A DNA stretch of 64,000 bases from Sphingorhabdus sp. (GTDB taxonomy: Bacteria > Pseudomonadota > Alphaproteobacteria > Sphingomonadales > Sphingomonadaceae), in NCBI GenBank assembly GCA_028279555.1, contig JANQNO010000005.1, positions 620,001 through 684,000 of the forward strand, in the 5' to 3' direction. Under the pieces are notes generated by a model. That model saw nothing but the letters and a program-made list of their open reading frames with translations, searched no databases and had not been told where the DNA came from. The translations under genes and the position numbers were made by a program. Every line of letters begins with the position of its first letter. Position 1 is the stretch's first letter. This document shows, in pieces, positions 38,957 through 48,260 of the stretch.

Positions 38957-39911
38957 GGCCAAAGTCGCCATTCTGATCTCCGGTCAAGGCAGCAACATGG
39001 CCGCGCTGCTCTATCACGCCAGACTTGCCGACTGCCCTTATGAAATCGCGCTGGTGGCCAGCAACAATGCGCATGCGCCGGGGCTGAAGCTTGCCGAAGC
39101 TGAGGGAATCCCGATCTTCGTAAGGCCGCATAAGGGTATGGACCGCGCCGCGCATGACCGGATAATGGACGAGGCCATTCGCGGTGCCGGAGCAGAATAT
39201 GTCGCGCTTGCCGGTTATATGCGCATATTGGGCGATGATTTTGTGGCGGGCTGGCAGGATCGCATGCTCAACATACACCCCTCGCTGCTACCGAGATATA
39301 GGGGCCTTGATACGCACAAGCGCGCGATAGAGGCAGGCGACACCCATGCCGGCTGCAGTGTGCATCTGGTAACAGGGGAGCTCGACGATGGCCCGGTGCT
39401 CGGCCAGATGCAGGTTGCTACCCTACCCGAAGATACGCCAGAAAAGCTGGCCACACGTGTACGCTATGCCGAGTATCAGCTCTATCCGCGCATTCTGGCC
39501 GAATATGTCGGGCGCGAAATGGATGTTGGCTGGATCGAAGCGCAGGTGAACCGGCTGGCGCTCGCGCTGCCCGAAACTCATTTCCGGCCCAGCCACGGCT
39601 CACCCGGCTGGCGCGTCGGGAGCGAAAAGTCGGGCAAATATTTCGCGCATTTTAGTGCCCATCATCATGGCAGCGACGCTATCGGCGTACTGGTCAAGAC
39701 GGGCAGCATAGATGAACTTGAGACTCTATGTGAAGAGCAGCCTGAGATTTACTGGAAACCAGCCTATTATGGAGCATCCGGCTGGATCGGTGTGCGGCTC
39801 AACCGCGCCAATGTCGATTGGGATCATGTAGCCGAATGGCTGGAAAGAAGCTGGCGCAGCGTGGCGCCAAAGCGGCTGACCAAGCTGATGGATGCTGCGG
39901 AGGAGTTTTGA
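38946..39911 (+). CDS. purN: Phosphoribosylglycinamide formyltransferase fused to a MmcQ/YjbR-like domain
   Basis: The 321-residue protein is longer than ordinary PurN (about 190-215). Residues 1-190 are Pur[16 protein letters not shown], catalytic [12 protein letters not shown] and GELDDGP with the conserved Asn, His and Asp. It transfers a formyl group from 10-formyl-THF to GAR. Residues about 200-305 match the MmcQ/YjbR (DUF419) pattern: [38 protein letters not shown] and [14 protein letters not shown]. The frame is continuous, with no sign of a stop between the domains. The function of the second domain here is unknown. It ends four bases before the convergent ndk stop. Confidence 0.92.
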   Translation: MTAKAKVAILISGQGSNMAALLYHARLADCPYEIALVASNNAHAPGLKLAEAEGIPIFVRPHKGMDRAAHDRIMDEAIRGAGAEYVALAGYMRILGDDFVAGWQDRMLNIHPSLLPRYRGLDTHKRAIEAGDTHAGCSVHLVTGELDDGPVLGQMQVATLPEDTPEKLATRVRYAEYQLYPRILAEYVGREMDVGWIEAQVNRLALALPETHFRPSHGSPGWRVGSEKSGKYFAHFSAHHHGSDAIGVLVKTGSIDELETLCEEQPEIYWKPAYYGASGWIGVRLNRANVDWDHVAEWLERSWRSVAPKRLTKLMDAAEEF

Positions 39912-39914
39912 GGT

Positions 39915-40337
39915 TTACCCCACAATCTCATCAGCGCTGAAAAAGAAGTCGATCTCGATCTTTGCATTTTCATCGCTGTCGCTGCCGTGCACGCTGTTCG
40001 CTTCGATGCTCTCGGCAAATTCCTTGCGGATCGTGCCTTCCGCCGCGTCTGCCGGATTGGTCGCGCCCATAATGTCGCGATTCCTTTTCACCGCATCTTC
40101 GCCCTCCAGAACCTGCACAACGCAGGGCCCCGACGTCATGAAGTCGCAAAGATCGCCGAAGAAGGGACGCTCTTTATGCACAGCGTAAAAGCCCTCGGCC
40201 TGCTCGCGGGTCATGTGGATACGCTTTGAAGCAACGACGCGCAGGCCGGCTTCTTCAAGCTTCTTGGTAACTGCACCGGTCAGGTTACGCTTGGTGGCAT
40301 CGGGCTTGATAATCGAGAATGTGCGGGTGGTCGCCAT
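39915..40337 (-). CDS. ndk: Nucleoside diphosphate kinase
   Basis: Transfers the gamma phosphate between nucleoside triphosphates and diphosphates. The 140-residue protein starts with [16 protein letters not shown] and has the active-site His in NSVHGSDS, plus [20 protein letters not shown] and the [17 protein letters not shown] loop. Length is standard. Lies convergent to purN and upstream of nothing co-directional within 80 bases. Confidence 0.98.
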   Translation of the reverse strand: MATTRTFSIIKPDATKRNLTGAVTKKLEEAGLRVVASKRIHMTREQAEGFYAVHKERPFFGDLCDFMTSGPCVVQVLEGEDAVKRNRDIMGATNPADAAEGTIRKEFAESIEANSVHGSDSDENAKIEIDFFFSADEIVG

Positions 40338-40425
40338 GGGAGAAACTCCATATTCTGTGCTATTTGCGCGCGCCTCTAACGCTGCAAGAGCGGCATATCA
40401 AGTCAGAACTGCGAACAGGCGGCGG

Positions 40426-40944
40426 CTATTTCTTGCCGCCCGCTATGACGTTAGCGGCGGTCTTTCCGTCCTTCTGGGACGCCGTGACATTAATCGTTTC
40501 CTTGTCGCCGCGCGAGGCATGGAACATTTTGGAATCGCCGCTGTTGATTTCGGTCTTGATCTCGAAACCCGCTGATTTCGCTTGTTCCTTTATAGCATTG
40601 ATGACCTTCTCAGAGCTGTCATTTGTCTCGAAGGATACCATCGAGCCGCTTGTCCCGTCGCCAGACTGATTCACATTGATGTTGGCCTTTATTTCGGCAC
40701 CAGCCGGGAGTTTCAGGCCATAAGGCAGTTCCGCCCTGCTACCCTTGCCTTTCGAATTGATTTCGAGAGACCCATCGCCCGTATTGATGCTTATGCTCCC
40801 TTTGTCATCTTCACCGCGGACAGAATATTCGACCGTTTCACCATCGCTGCCAGTAACGGTTCCGGAAGCAATTTCATCTCCCTCACCGCCGCTTCCACAA
40901 GCCGCAACGAACAGGCATGCTCCAACAATAAGAAATTTCTTCAT
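40426..40944 (-). CDS. Lipoprotein of unknown function
   Basis: With ATG 40944 (preceded by AAGGAAG) the product is 172 residues. MKKFLIVGACLFVAACGSGG is a lipoprotein signal with lipobox Cys16. The mature part is hydrophilic, rich in Gly, Ser and Asp, with beta-like segments (GSISINTGDGSLEINSKGKG) and a helix (EKVINAIKEQAKSAGFEI). It ends in GGKK. I do not recognise a domain of known function; similar proteins in sphingomonads carry no name. The frame is open further upstream, but without plausible starts. Confidence 0.7.
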   Translation of the reverse strand: MKKFLIVGACLFVAACGSGGEGDEIASGTVTGSDGETVEYSVRGEDDKGSISINTGDGSLEINSKGKGSRAELPYGLKLPAGAEIKANINVNQSGDGTSGSMVSFETNDSSEKVINAIKEQAKSAGFEIKTEINSGDSKMFHASRGDKETINVTASQKDGKTAANVIAGGKK

Positions 40945-41015
40945 CGCCACTTCCTTTCGCAAATATACTCTGCGACCCCCCATTTGCGCGCAGGATAGCT
41001 GCCAATCGCGCCTGA

Positions 41016-41453
41016 TCAAGGCCCCTCGACCCAGCGCCCGCCATCCTGCCGCCAATATTTGCGCGCTATCGCTTCATCCTCGCCCAGATTGCGCCAGGCT
41101 TCGCGCGCTGCTTCAGCATGTTCGGGCTGAAAGAGATAGAAGAGCCGCTCGATAGTTTTGGGTGGCTGATGCCATTTACCATCCGCCACCAGCATGAAGG
41201 TCGCGCCGTTTGCTGGGGTCGCTAGACCCGATAGAAGGATGGGCTGAACCGAATCCTCCGCTTCGCCGGCAATCGCATGCGCCAAAAAGCTGTCAGGCTT
41301 GTGTTCCCAAAGGGCTTTTGACAATTGACGCTGCTGGCTCTCCTTTTCGCAGACCAGCAGCAGCCTTTTGCCAGCGTCCATAACTTTTTGCGCAAGCACG
41401 GGGACCAGCTTTTCCGCCGGATCGCGGGTCAGCTGGTAGAAATCAACCTGCAT
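41016..41453 (-). CDS. holC: DNA polymerase III chi subunit
   Basis: HolC links the clamp-loader complex to SSB at the replication fork. The 145-residue protein starts MQVDFYQLTRDPAEKLVPVL and shows the HolC pattern RLLLVCEKESQQRQLSKALW, SFLAHAI and RLFYLFQ, ending in RYWRQDGGRWVEGP-like residues. The start is ambiguous: GTG 41465 gives four more residues and has a GAGAGG too close to be ideal, while ATG 41453 fits family members better. Downstream of pepA and the DUF1801 gene on the same strand, as usual. Confidence 0.88.
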   Translation of the reverse strand: MQVDFYQLTRDPAEKLVPVLAQKVMDAGKRLLLVCEKESQQRQLSKALWEHKPDSFLAHAIAGEAEDSVQPILLSGLATPANGATFMLVADGKWHQPPKTIERLFYLFQPEHAEAAREAWRNLGEDEAIARKYWRQDGGRWVEGP

Positions 41454-41461
41454 AGATGCGT

Positions 41462-41875
41462 TCACATCCTCTCACCGGGCAATTTGCTGGCCTGCCTAAC
41501 CCAATCAGCAAATTGTTCTTCGAATTCATCATCTTCATGAATGTCAAAATAGCGGACTTCTTCATATTTCGACTTTTTGGGAGGTGCTGGGGTCAGAGAG
41601 CTGCCACGAAAAAACGTCACCTTCACATAGCGGGTAAAAACGTGGAAGGACAAAAACCAGCTATCGCGCTCAATACCATAAAAGGGTGAATTCCATTTCA
41701 CGCCTTTCTCCACATTGGGAACAATGTCGACAATAATCCTGTCAAGCTTGCTTCCGACCCCTGATTTCCAGCCTGGCATAGCATCGATGTAGCGCTGAAC
41801 GGTCTCGTCACCATACCCCTTGGCAATTTGAGGGTTTCCTCCGGATAACAATGTTACCTTCTTGTTCTTGGTCAC
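41462..41875 (-). CDS. DUF1801 domain-containing protein
   Basis: The 137-residue protein has the DUF1801 (YdhG-like) pattern: ETVQRYIDAMPGWKSGVGSK near the start, then VEKGVKWNSPFYGIERDSWF and TRYVKVTFFRGSSL. The family has a compact alpha/beta fold and no established biochemical role. The stop lies at or just inside the holC start, and the gene follows pepA after 24 bases, so the three form one transcription unit. Confidence 0.8.
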   Translation of the reverse strand: MTKNKKVTLLSGGNPQIAKGYGDETVQRYIDAMPGWKSGVGSKLDRIIVDIVPNVEKGVKWNSPFYGIERDSWFLSFHVFTRYVKVTFFRGSSLTPAPPKKSKYEEVRYFDIHEDDEFEEQFADWVRQASKLPGERM

Positions 41876-41899
41876 AGCTTTTGGCCCATATATGCTGGT

Positions 41900-43354
41900 C
41901 TAGCTTTCAAAATTGTCGCGGACCAGGCGATCGAGCAGTCTGACGCCATAGCCTGTCGCGCCCTTCGCCCAGACCGGCCCGGACTTGTCGGCCCAGGCCA
42001 TGCCGGCGATGTCGATATGGGCCCATTTGACGCCCTTTTTGACGAAGCGTTGCAGGAATTGCGCCGCGGTAATCGACCCTGCGCCGCGCGGTCCGACATT
42101 CTTCATATCGGCAATCGGCGAGTTGATCAGCTTGTCATAAGCCTTTGTCAGCGGGAACCGCCAGACCGGATCACCCGAAGACTTGCCCGCCGCAAGCAGC
42201 TTGTCGGCGAGATCATCGTCATTCGCAAAAACGCCGGCATGTTCATGGCCGAGCGAGATGATTATCGCGCCGGTCAGGGTCGCCAGGTCGACCATATATT
42301 CAGGATCGAAGGTTTCCTGCGTCCAATGCATGGCATCGCTCAGCACCAGGCGTCCCTCGGCATCGGTGTTGATAACCTCGACCGTCTGGCCTGACATCGA
42401 CGTCACCACATCCCCCGGGCGTTGGGCATTGCCATCGGGCATATTCTCGACCAGGCCGCAAACACCCACGATATGGGCCTTTGCCTTGCGTCCGGCGAGC
42501 GCCTTCATCGCGCCAGCAACAGCGCCAGCACCGCCCATATCCCACTTCATGTCCTCCATTCCAGCAGGCGGCTTGAGCGAAATACCGCCTGTATCGAATG
42601 TTACCCCCTTGCCAACCAGCGCAACCGGCCGTTTCTGCTTCCCGCCAGTCCCGTCCCAGCGCATGGCCAGTATGCGCGAAGGCCGGACCGATCCCTGGCC
42701 AACGCCGAGCAGCGCTCCCATTCCCAGTTTTTCCATTTCCGCAACATCCAGGACGGTGATCTCCACGCCGAGATCGGCCAGATGCTGGCAACGGTCCACG
42801 AAGCTTTCAGGATAGATAACATTCGCTGGCTCGGACACCAATTCGCGCGTCAGAAAAACGCCGTCGGCCACGGCCGCATAGTCGGCCCAAAGTTCTTCCG
42901 CCTCTTTGGGCGCACCAACGACAGTTGCATAGGCAACTGTCGGCTTCTGATTGTCGGGTAGTTTGGTCCGGTATTTGTCCATCCTCCAGTCGCGCAGCAG
43001 CGCGCCGTAGGCCGCCTCGGCTGCCTGCTTGGCGGTCAGGTCGGGACCTTCGAAGGTGATATGTTTTGCGCCGCAGGTTTGCACTTTTGACAGGGCCTTG
43101 GCACCCGCCTTTTGATGGTCATCCTCATCGTCGCCTACCCCAAGCAGGATAACTCGGACCATCTTTCCCCCTTCAGGGAGAATCAGGAGAAAGGACTGGC
43201 CATCCGATGCTGTAAAACGCGCAAGCTTGGCCGTGTCGCGCAGCATGTCGCCATTTTCCAACGGAAAATCATAATCTTCAAAGTTCTTCTTGCTGACGAT
43301 GAAGGCCAGGACATCGGCGTCTTCAGGTCGTTTGTCGGAGAAGGATATCTGCAT
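41900..43354 (-). CDS. pepA: Leucyl aminopeptidase (M17)
   Basis: A 484-residue cytosolic aminopeptidase that removes N-terminal residues using two metal ions. The M17 C-terminal domain shows VGKGVTFDTGGISLKP, GGAGAVAGAMKALA and the signature NTDAEGRLVLSDA with metal ligands and catalytic Lys/Arg. The N-terminal 160 residues form the regulatory alpha/beta domain. In some bacteria PepA also binds DNA. It diverges from lptD across about 190 bases that contain a long palindrome. Confidence 0.96.
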   Translation of the reverse strand: MQISFSDKRPEDADVLAFIVSKKNFEDYDFPLENGDMLRDTAKLARFTASDGQSFLLILPEGGKMVRVILLGVGDDEDDHQKAGAKALSKVQTCGAKHITFEGPDLTAKQAAEAAYGALLRDWRMDKYRTKLPDNQKPTVAYATVVGAPKEAEELWADYAAVADGVFLTRELVSEPANVIYPESFVDRCQHLADLGVEITVLDVAEMEKLGMGALLGVGQGSVRPSRILAMRWDGTGGKQKRPVALVGKGVTFDTGGISLKPPAGMEDMKWDMGGAGAVAGAMKALAGRKAKAHIVGVCGLVENMPDGNAQRPGDVVTSMSGQTVEVINTDAEGRLVLSDAMHWTQETFDPEYMVDLATLTGAIIISLGHEHAGVFANDDDLADKLLAAGKSSGDPVWRFPLTKAYDKLINSPIADMKNVGPRGAGSITAAQFLQRFVKKGVKWAHIDIAGMAWADKSGPVWAKGATGYGVRLLDRLVRDNFES

Positions 43355-43460
43355 TTTTTCTTTTCCCGCTATTTTTTGGTTTTCTATGCGATTGCTGACT
43401 TGCTATTTGCAATGCGATAAAGCCTGCCTATAAGCGCAACAACGGGGCGGGTTAAAGCAA

Positions 43461-43491
43461 AAAGGCACCAAATTTCAAAATTTGGGCCTTT
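43461..43491. repeat. Long palindrome in the pepA-lptD intergenic region
   Basis: CCAAATTT-CA-AAATTTGG (43468-43485) is a perfect 8-bp palindrome. It is flanked by AAAGGC (43461-43466) and GCCTTT (43486-43491), giving a 14-bp stem with one bulged A. It ends 55 bases before the lptD start. On the reverse strand it is followed by CTTTTTGCTTT, so it could also look like a terminator, although no gene reads into it from that side. Confidence 0.75.
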
Positions 43492-43546
43492 GGGAAACTC
43501 TTGCTGGACCGGCAAATTCAGGGGCGATAAAGGACGAGAAGTTATC

Positions 43547-45790
43547 GTGCAGTTATCCCCCGGATTTTCATTGATACAGTCCGTTCGAAAATTCTTTCCC
43601 ACACTTCTTGTGAGCAGCGCCATGCTTGCAGTACCGGTGGCCGCGCAAGATGACGCCGAACCCACCGCAGCACCCGAAGCCAAGCAGAAGGATGAAAGCA
43701 TCGCTTTTGCCGCCGACAAGGTGGAATACGATTCCATCGGCGATGTGGTGACCGCGACCGGCGGCGTCCTGCTCAGCCGGGATGGCTATCAACTGCGCGC
43801 CGACAAGGTCGTCTGGAACCGGAAGACCGGAGAGGTCACCGCCGAGGGAAATATCCGCAGTGCCGCGCCCGACGGATCTGTGGCATATGGAGATGCGATC
43901 GCGCTGACCGACTCGCTGCGCGACGGTATCGTCGAAAATCTCCTGGTCGTGCTGGAGGATGGCGGAAGAGTGGCGGCGCAAAAAGGCGCACGGCATACCG
44001 ACGGTAAATTGTCACTGGATTATGCCGCCTACACGCCTTGCGCGGTGACGAAAAAAGATGGCTGCCCCAAATCGCCAAGCTGGCAGGTGCGCGCTGTCCG
44101 CGTCGATTATGACCCTGAAAAGAAGCGCATTCGATACAGGGGTGCGCGGATCGAGCTGTTCGGTCTGCCCGTAATCCCGCTGCCAGGACTTTCCCATCCG
44201 GTCGATACCGAGGCAGGTACCGGCTTTCTGGTACCCAATATCGGCTATTCGCGGAACAACGGTCTGGAAGTCAAGGTGCCTTACTATTGGCGGCTGGCCT
44301 CCAATCGCGATGTCAGCGCGTCGGTCACCGCCTTTTCCGATGCCGCGCCGCTTGCCCAGGCGCGTTTTCGCACTTTGGAGAAGAACGGAGCCTTCGAGGT
44401 CGGCGCTTATGCAACCTACAGCCGGCGCTTGTCGCTCACCGGCGGTCCGGCAACCGGAGAGCGTGATATTCGCGGCTATATCGACGGCAGCGGCCGCTTT
44501 CAGTTTGATAGGAACTGGTCGGTGACCGGTTCGCTCCGCGTTGCCAGCGACCGCACATTTCTGCGCCGCTATGACATCAGCCGCGATGACCGCCTGCGCA
44601 ACAATCTCTCGATAGAGCGGATCGGCTCGAACAGCTATTTCGCCATCAATGGTTGGGCCACCCAAACCCTGCGCGTCGGCGACCGGCAAGGATTGCAGCC
44701 CATTGCCTTGCCCGAAGTCGATTATCGCCTGCGCCTGCAGGACCCGGTCCTTGAGGGCAAACTCCAAATTCAGGCCAACAGCCTGCTCATCGGGCGGACC
44801 AGTGGCCAGGATACGCAGCGTGCCTTTGCGTCAGCGCAGTGGGACTGGCGAAAGATTACCGGCATGGGGCAAGAGGTCAGCCTGACCGTGCTTGGCCGCG
44901 GCGATGTATACAACAGCGACGAAAATGCATCGACCGTCACTGCCCTCTATCGCGGAGATACCGGCTTTCAGGCGCGCGGAATATTCGCGGCAGCCGCCGA
45001 AGTAAGTTGGCCTTTTGTCGGTAATGCATTCGGCGGAACGCAAATTGTCAAACCGCGCATTCAGCTGGTGGCCGCGAATGTCACCAGTAATCTCGATGTG
45101 CCGAATGAGGATGCCCGCGCGGTCGACCTGGAGGACAGCAATCTTTTCGCGCTAAACCGCTTCCCCGGATATGACCGCTTTGAAGACAATTACCGGATTA
45201 CCTATGGTCTTGACTGGGCGCTGCGGCTCAAAAACCTTCATGTCGATTTCAACATCGGCCAAAGCTACCGGCTTTCCAATCGCGCAACCATTCTCCCCGA
45301 CGGAACCGGGCTATCCGAAAAAGTGTCTGACATCGTCGGCCGCACCGAAGTCCGTTTCAAGGATCTGGTAAAATTCACCCACCGCTTCAGGCTGGACAAG
45401 GACAATTTTGCCGTTCGGCGCAATGAGATCGATGCAACGGTAGGAACCCGCGGAACCTATTTTCAGGTCGGTTATCTGAGGCTTAACCGGGACATTGCAG
45501 GCATCGAGGACCTCGCAGACCGCGAGGAAATCCGGGTGGCTGGGCGGGTAACGATCGCCCGCTTTTGGTCGATATTCGGATCGGCCATCGTCGATTTGAC
45601 CAGCAACCAGGAAGATCCGCTTACGATTGCAGATGGCTACGAGCCCATCCGCCACCGCCTCGGCATCGCCTATGACGATGATTGCCTGTCCATTGGGCTG
45701 ACCTGGCGGCGCGACTATCAGGATACCGGCGATGCGAGGCGCGGCAATTCTTTCCTCTTCAGGCTGGCATTTCGAAATTTGGGTGTGTAG
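43547..45790 (+). CDS. lptD: LPS-assembly protein LptD
   Basis: LptD is the outer-membrane beta-barrel that inserts lipopolysaccharide into the outer leaflet. With GTG 43547 the protein is 747 residues: a signal peptide ending in VPVAAQ, an OstA/LptA-like periplasmic domain (about 40-150, FAADKVEYDSIGDVVTATGG) and a large C-terminal beta-barrel rich in Arg, Asn and Tyr, ending in an aromatic-poor but typical strand (FLFRLAFRNLGV). The frame is open to a TTG at 43490, but that overlaps the palindrome. First gene of lptD-surA-pdxA-rsmA. Confidence 0.94.
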   Translation: MQLSPGFSLIQSVRKFFPTLLVSSAMLAVPVAAQDDAEPTAAPEAKQKDESIAFAADKVEYDSIGDVVTATGGVLLSRDGYQLRADKVVWNRKTGEVTAEGNIRSAAPDGSVAYGDAIALTDSLRDGIVENLLVVLEDGGRVAAQKGARHTDGKLSLDYAAYTPCAVTKKDGCPKSPSWQVRAVRVDYDPEKKRIRYRGARIELFGLPVIPLPGLSHPVDTEAGTGFLVPNIGYSRNNGLEVKVPYYWRLASNRDVSASVTAFSDAAPLAQARFRTLEKNGAFEVGAYATYSRRLSLTGGPATGERDIRGYIDGSGRFQFDRNWSVTGSLRVASDRTFLRRYDISRDDRLRNNLSIERIGSNSYFAINGWATQTLRVGDRQGLQPIALPEVDYRLRLQDPVLEGKLQIQANSLLIGRTSGQDTQRAFASAQWDWRKITGMGQEVSLTVLGRGDVYNSDENASTVTALYRGDTGFQARGIFAAAAEVSWPFVGNAFGGTQIVKPRIQLVAANVTSNLDVPNEDARAVDLEDSNLFALNRFPGYDRFEDNYRITYGLDWALRLKNLHVDFNIGQSYRLSNRATILPDGTGLSEKVSDIVGRTEVRFKDLVKFTHRFRLDKDNFAVRRNEIDATVGTRGTYFQVGYLRLNRDIAGIEDLADREEIRVAGRVTIARFWSIFGSAIVDLTSNQEDPLTIADGYEPIRHRLGIAYDDDCLSIGLTWRRDYQDTGDARRGNSFLFRLAFRNLGV

Positions 45791-45891
45791 ATGGCGCTTA
45801 ACAGACAGTGGCGAGCTGAAGCTGCTCATCTGCTGTTCAGGCATATGCTGCTAAGCGCACGCTGGGAAAAGGGACAATTTCAGGTAGATTT

Positions 45892-47229
45892 ATGAAAATT
45901 TATAAAGGCTTATCTGTTTCCATTGCGATGATGGCAGCTGTTGGGCTGGTGCCCTTGGCTGCACAAACCGTTTCTGACGACAGCGAACCTGTCGCTCGCC
46001 TCAATATCCCGGAAAATCAGACACTTTTCGGAAGCAATGACCCGAATGTTCGCCGCGCGACCGCCAAGGTCAATGGCGAGGTTATCACCGGAACCGATAT
46101 CGATCACCGGCTGGCGCTGATCCTTCAAGCCAACGGCGGGCAGTTGCCGCCATCGGAAGTGCAGAATTTCCGCAACCGCATTCTCGCCAACCTGATTGAT
46201 GAAACGCTGCAGATGCAGGAGGCAGAAGCACAGGAAATCGGTGTAACGGACAAGGAAGTAGAAGACTATTTCAAGTCGATTGCGCAGCAAAATTACCGGC
46301 GAAGTCCGGAAGATGCAGACGCATTCCTGAAGTCATTTGGTTCTTCGGCTGCATCGGTAAAGAGGCAGATCAAGGGCGAGCTGGCCTGGAGCCGGCTGCT
46401 TCAGCGCAATGTAAATCCCTTCGTCAATGTCAGCGACGAAGAGGTAAGGTCCATTATTGAGCGGCTTAACGCAAACAAGGGCAAGACCGAATATCATGCC
46501 GCCGAAATTTATCTGTCGGCTACGACTGAAAATCAGGAACAGGTTCTGGCAAACGCCGGTCGCATTCTGGAGCAGCTCCGCAATGGCGGTTCCTTTGCCG
46601 CCTATGCCCGGCAATTTTCCGAGGCATCTTCCGCCGCCGTGGGTGGTGATTTGGGCTGGCTTTTCCCTGAGCAGCTGCCGGCTACTCTGGCCAATGCCCT
46701 GCTCAATATGCAACAGGGCGAGGTTGTCGTGGTGCCTTCTCCGGGCGGTATTTCGCTACTCGCATTGATGGATAAAAGGCAGGTAGCAACCAGCGACCCG
46801 CGCGACTCGGTTTTGAGCCTCAAGCAGATTGCCATCGATTTTCCAGCTGGCACGAGCGAGGCGCAGGCGCTGCCAAAAGTGCAGACTTTTCGCAGCGAAA
46901 CGGCCAAAATCAGCGGCTGCGGCGCAGCCGATGCCATGGCCAACACTCTGGGCGCGACCGTGGTCAATCGCGACAATATTCGTGTCCGCGATCTTCCTGG
47001 CCCGCTGCAAGAGGTGATGCTGCAGCTACAGATCGGCCAGTCGACACCGCCTTATGGATCGCTTGCCGACGGCGTGCGCGTTTTTGTTCTGTGCGGCCGC
47101 GACGATCCCAAAGCGGTGGAAATCGATCCGGAAAAAATCAGCCAGACGATCGAAGATCAGCGCGTCAGCAAGCGTGCCCAGCTCTATCTGCGCGACCTGC
47201 GCCGCGATGCTATCATCGAGTATAATTGA
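45892..47229 (+). CDS. surA: Periplasmic chaperone and peptidyl-prolyl isomerase SurA
   Basis: SurA escorts outer-membrane proteins, including LptD, through the periplasm. The 445-residue protein has a signal peptide (SIAMMAAVGLVPLAAQ), a SurA_N domain (about 55-180, KVNGEVITGTDIDHRLALI) and at least one parvulin domain (about 195-310, YHAAEIYLSATTEN ... VGGDLGWLFPEQLP). A second, degenerate parvulin-like part and a C-terminal helix follow. It is placed between lptD and pdxA, the classic gene order, and overlaps pdxA by four bases. Confidence 0.95.
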   Translation: MKIYKGLSVSIAMMAAVGLVPLAAQTVSDDSEPVARLNIPENQTLFGSNDPNVRRATAKVNGEVITGTDIDHRLALILQANGGQLPPSEVQNFRNRILANLIDETLQMQEAEAQEIGVTDKEVEDYFKSIAQQNYRRSPEDADAFLKSFGSSAASVKRQIKGELAWSRLLQRNVNPFVNVSDEEVRSIIERLNANKGKTEYHAAEIYLSATTENQEQVLANAGRILEQLRNGGSFAAYARQFSEASSAAVGGDLGWLFPEQLPATLANALLNMQQGEVVVVPSPGGISLLALMDKRQVATSDPRDSVLSLKQIAIDFPAGTSEAQALPKVQTFRSETAKISGCGAADAMANTLGATVVNRDNIRVRDLPGPLQEVMLQLQIGQSTPPYGSLADGVRVFVLCGRDDPKAVEIDPEKISQTIEDQRVSKRAQLYLRDLRRDAIIEYN

Positions 47230-48260
47230 CCGGTAGAGCGCCACTCGCGATTTCCGTCGGGGATCCGGCCGGTATCGGCCCCGAACTGATCGTGAAAATC
47301 TGGCATAGATATCGCGATGCCCTTCTGGACACCGCGCCATTTTTCGTCGTTGGCGGTCAGGCGCTGCTTGGCGAGGTTTGCCGCCAGTTGGACGAGGACG
47401 GCCAAATTTCAGTCGCCGAAATCAATGATCCCGCCGAGGCTGCCGGTGTTTTTGCAAAGCACCTGCCGATCCTGGCTGGCCCCGATTGTGAATATGCGCC
47501 GGGTGAGCCAAGTGATGATGGCGCGAAATTTGCGCTGGAATCGCTCCAAAACGCAGCAAAGCTCGTCCAATCCGGCAAGGTATCGGCTTTGGTGACCGCG
47601 CCGGTGTCAAAGTCGCAGCTGAGCAAGGTTGGATTCGATTATCCCGGCCAGACCGAGTTTTTGGCTGCCGCCTGCGGCGTGCCGGTAAATGATGCCGTAA
47701 TGATGCTGGCCGGACCGTCGCTGCGCACAATTCCGATGACGGTGCATTGCCCGCTCGCGATGGTCCCTGACCTGCTTTCGCAGCAGTTGATCGTGGACCG
47801 AAGCAGAGTTGCGGCAAAATCGCTACAACGCGACTTCGGTATCGAAAATCCGCATCTGGCCGTTTGCGGCCTCAATCCGCATGCCGGCGAAGAGGGCAAA
47901 ATGGGCCGGGAAGAAGAAGAGTTCATCAAGCCCGCGATCACGCAGTTGCAATCTGAGGGTATCGACGCTTCGGGCCCACATCCCGCCGACACGGTTTTTG
48001 CGCCGCACAAGCGCGGCAGTTACGATGCGATCATCGCCATGTATCATGATCAGGCACTCGCACCCATGAAAGCACTCGATTTCGATGAGGGCGTGAATGT
48101 GACGCTAGGCCTGCCAATCATTCGTACTTCTCCTGATCACGGCACAGCATTCGACATTGCCGGACAGGGGTTGGCCAACCCCTCTTCGATGCTGGCGGCA
48201 ATCAAGCTGGCAGCAAAATGCGCTGAGCTGCGCACAGCATTTGACGCTGCAAATGGCTGA
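47226..48260 (+). CDS. pdxA: 4-hydroxythreonine-4-phosphate dehydrogenase
   Basis: PdxA oxidises 4-phosphohydroxy-threonine in the DXP-dependent vitamin B6 pathway. The 344-residue protein begins with TTG (GVGDPAGIGPE just inside) and has NPHAGEEGKMGREE and MYHDQALAPMKALDF with metal-binding histidines. At residues 141-144 it reads GQTE where E. coli has GHTE (His136 binds substrate), a substitution worth noting. It overlaps surA by four bases and rsmA by eight. Confidence 0.95.
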   Translation: MTGRAPLAISVGDPAGIGPELIVKIWHRYRDALLDTAPFFVVGGQALLGEVCRQLDEDGQISVAEINDPAEAAGVFAKHLPILAGPDCEYAPGEPSDDGAKFALESLQNAAKLVQSGKVSALVTAPVSKSQLSKVGFDYPGQTEFLAAACGVPVNDAVMMLAGPSLRTIPMTVHCPLAMVPDLLSQQLIVDRSRVAAKSLQRDFGIENPHLAVCGLNPHAGEEGKMGREEEEFIKPAITQLQSEGIDASGPHPADTVFAPHKRGSYDAIIAMYHDQALAPMKALDFDEGVNVTLGLPIIRTSPDHGTAFDIAGQGLANPSSMLAAIKLAAKCAELRTAFDAANG

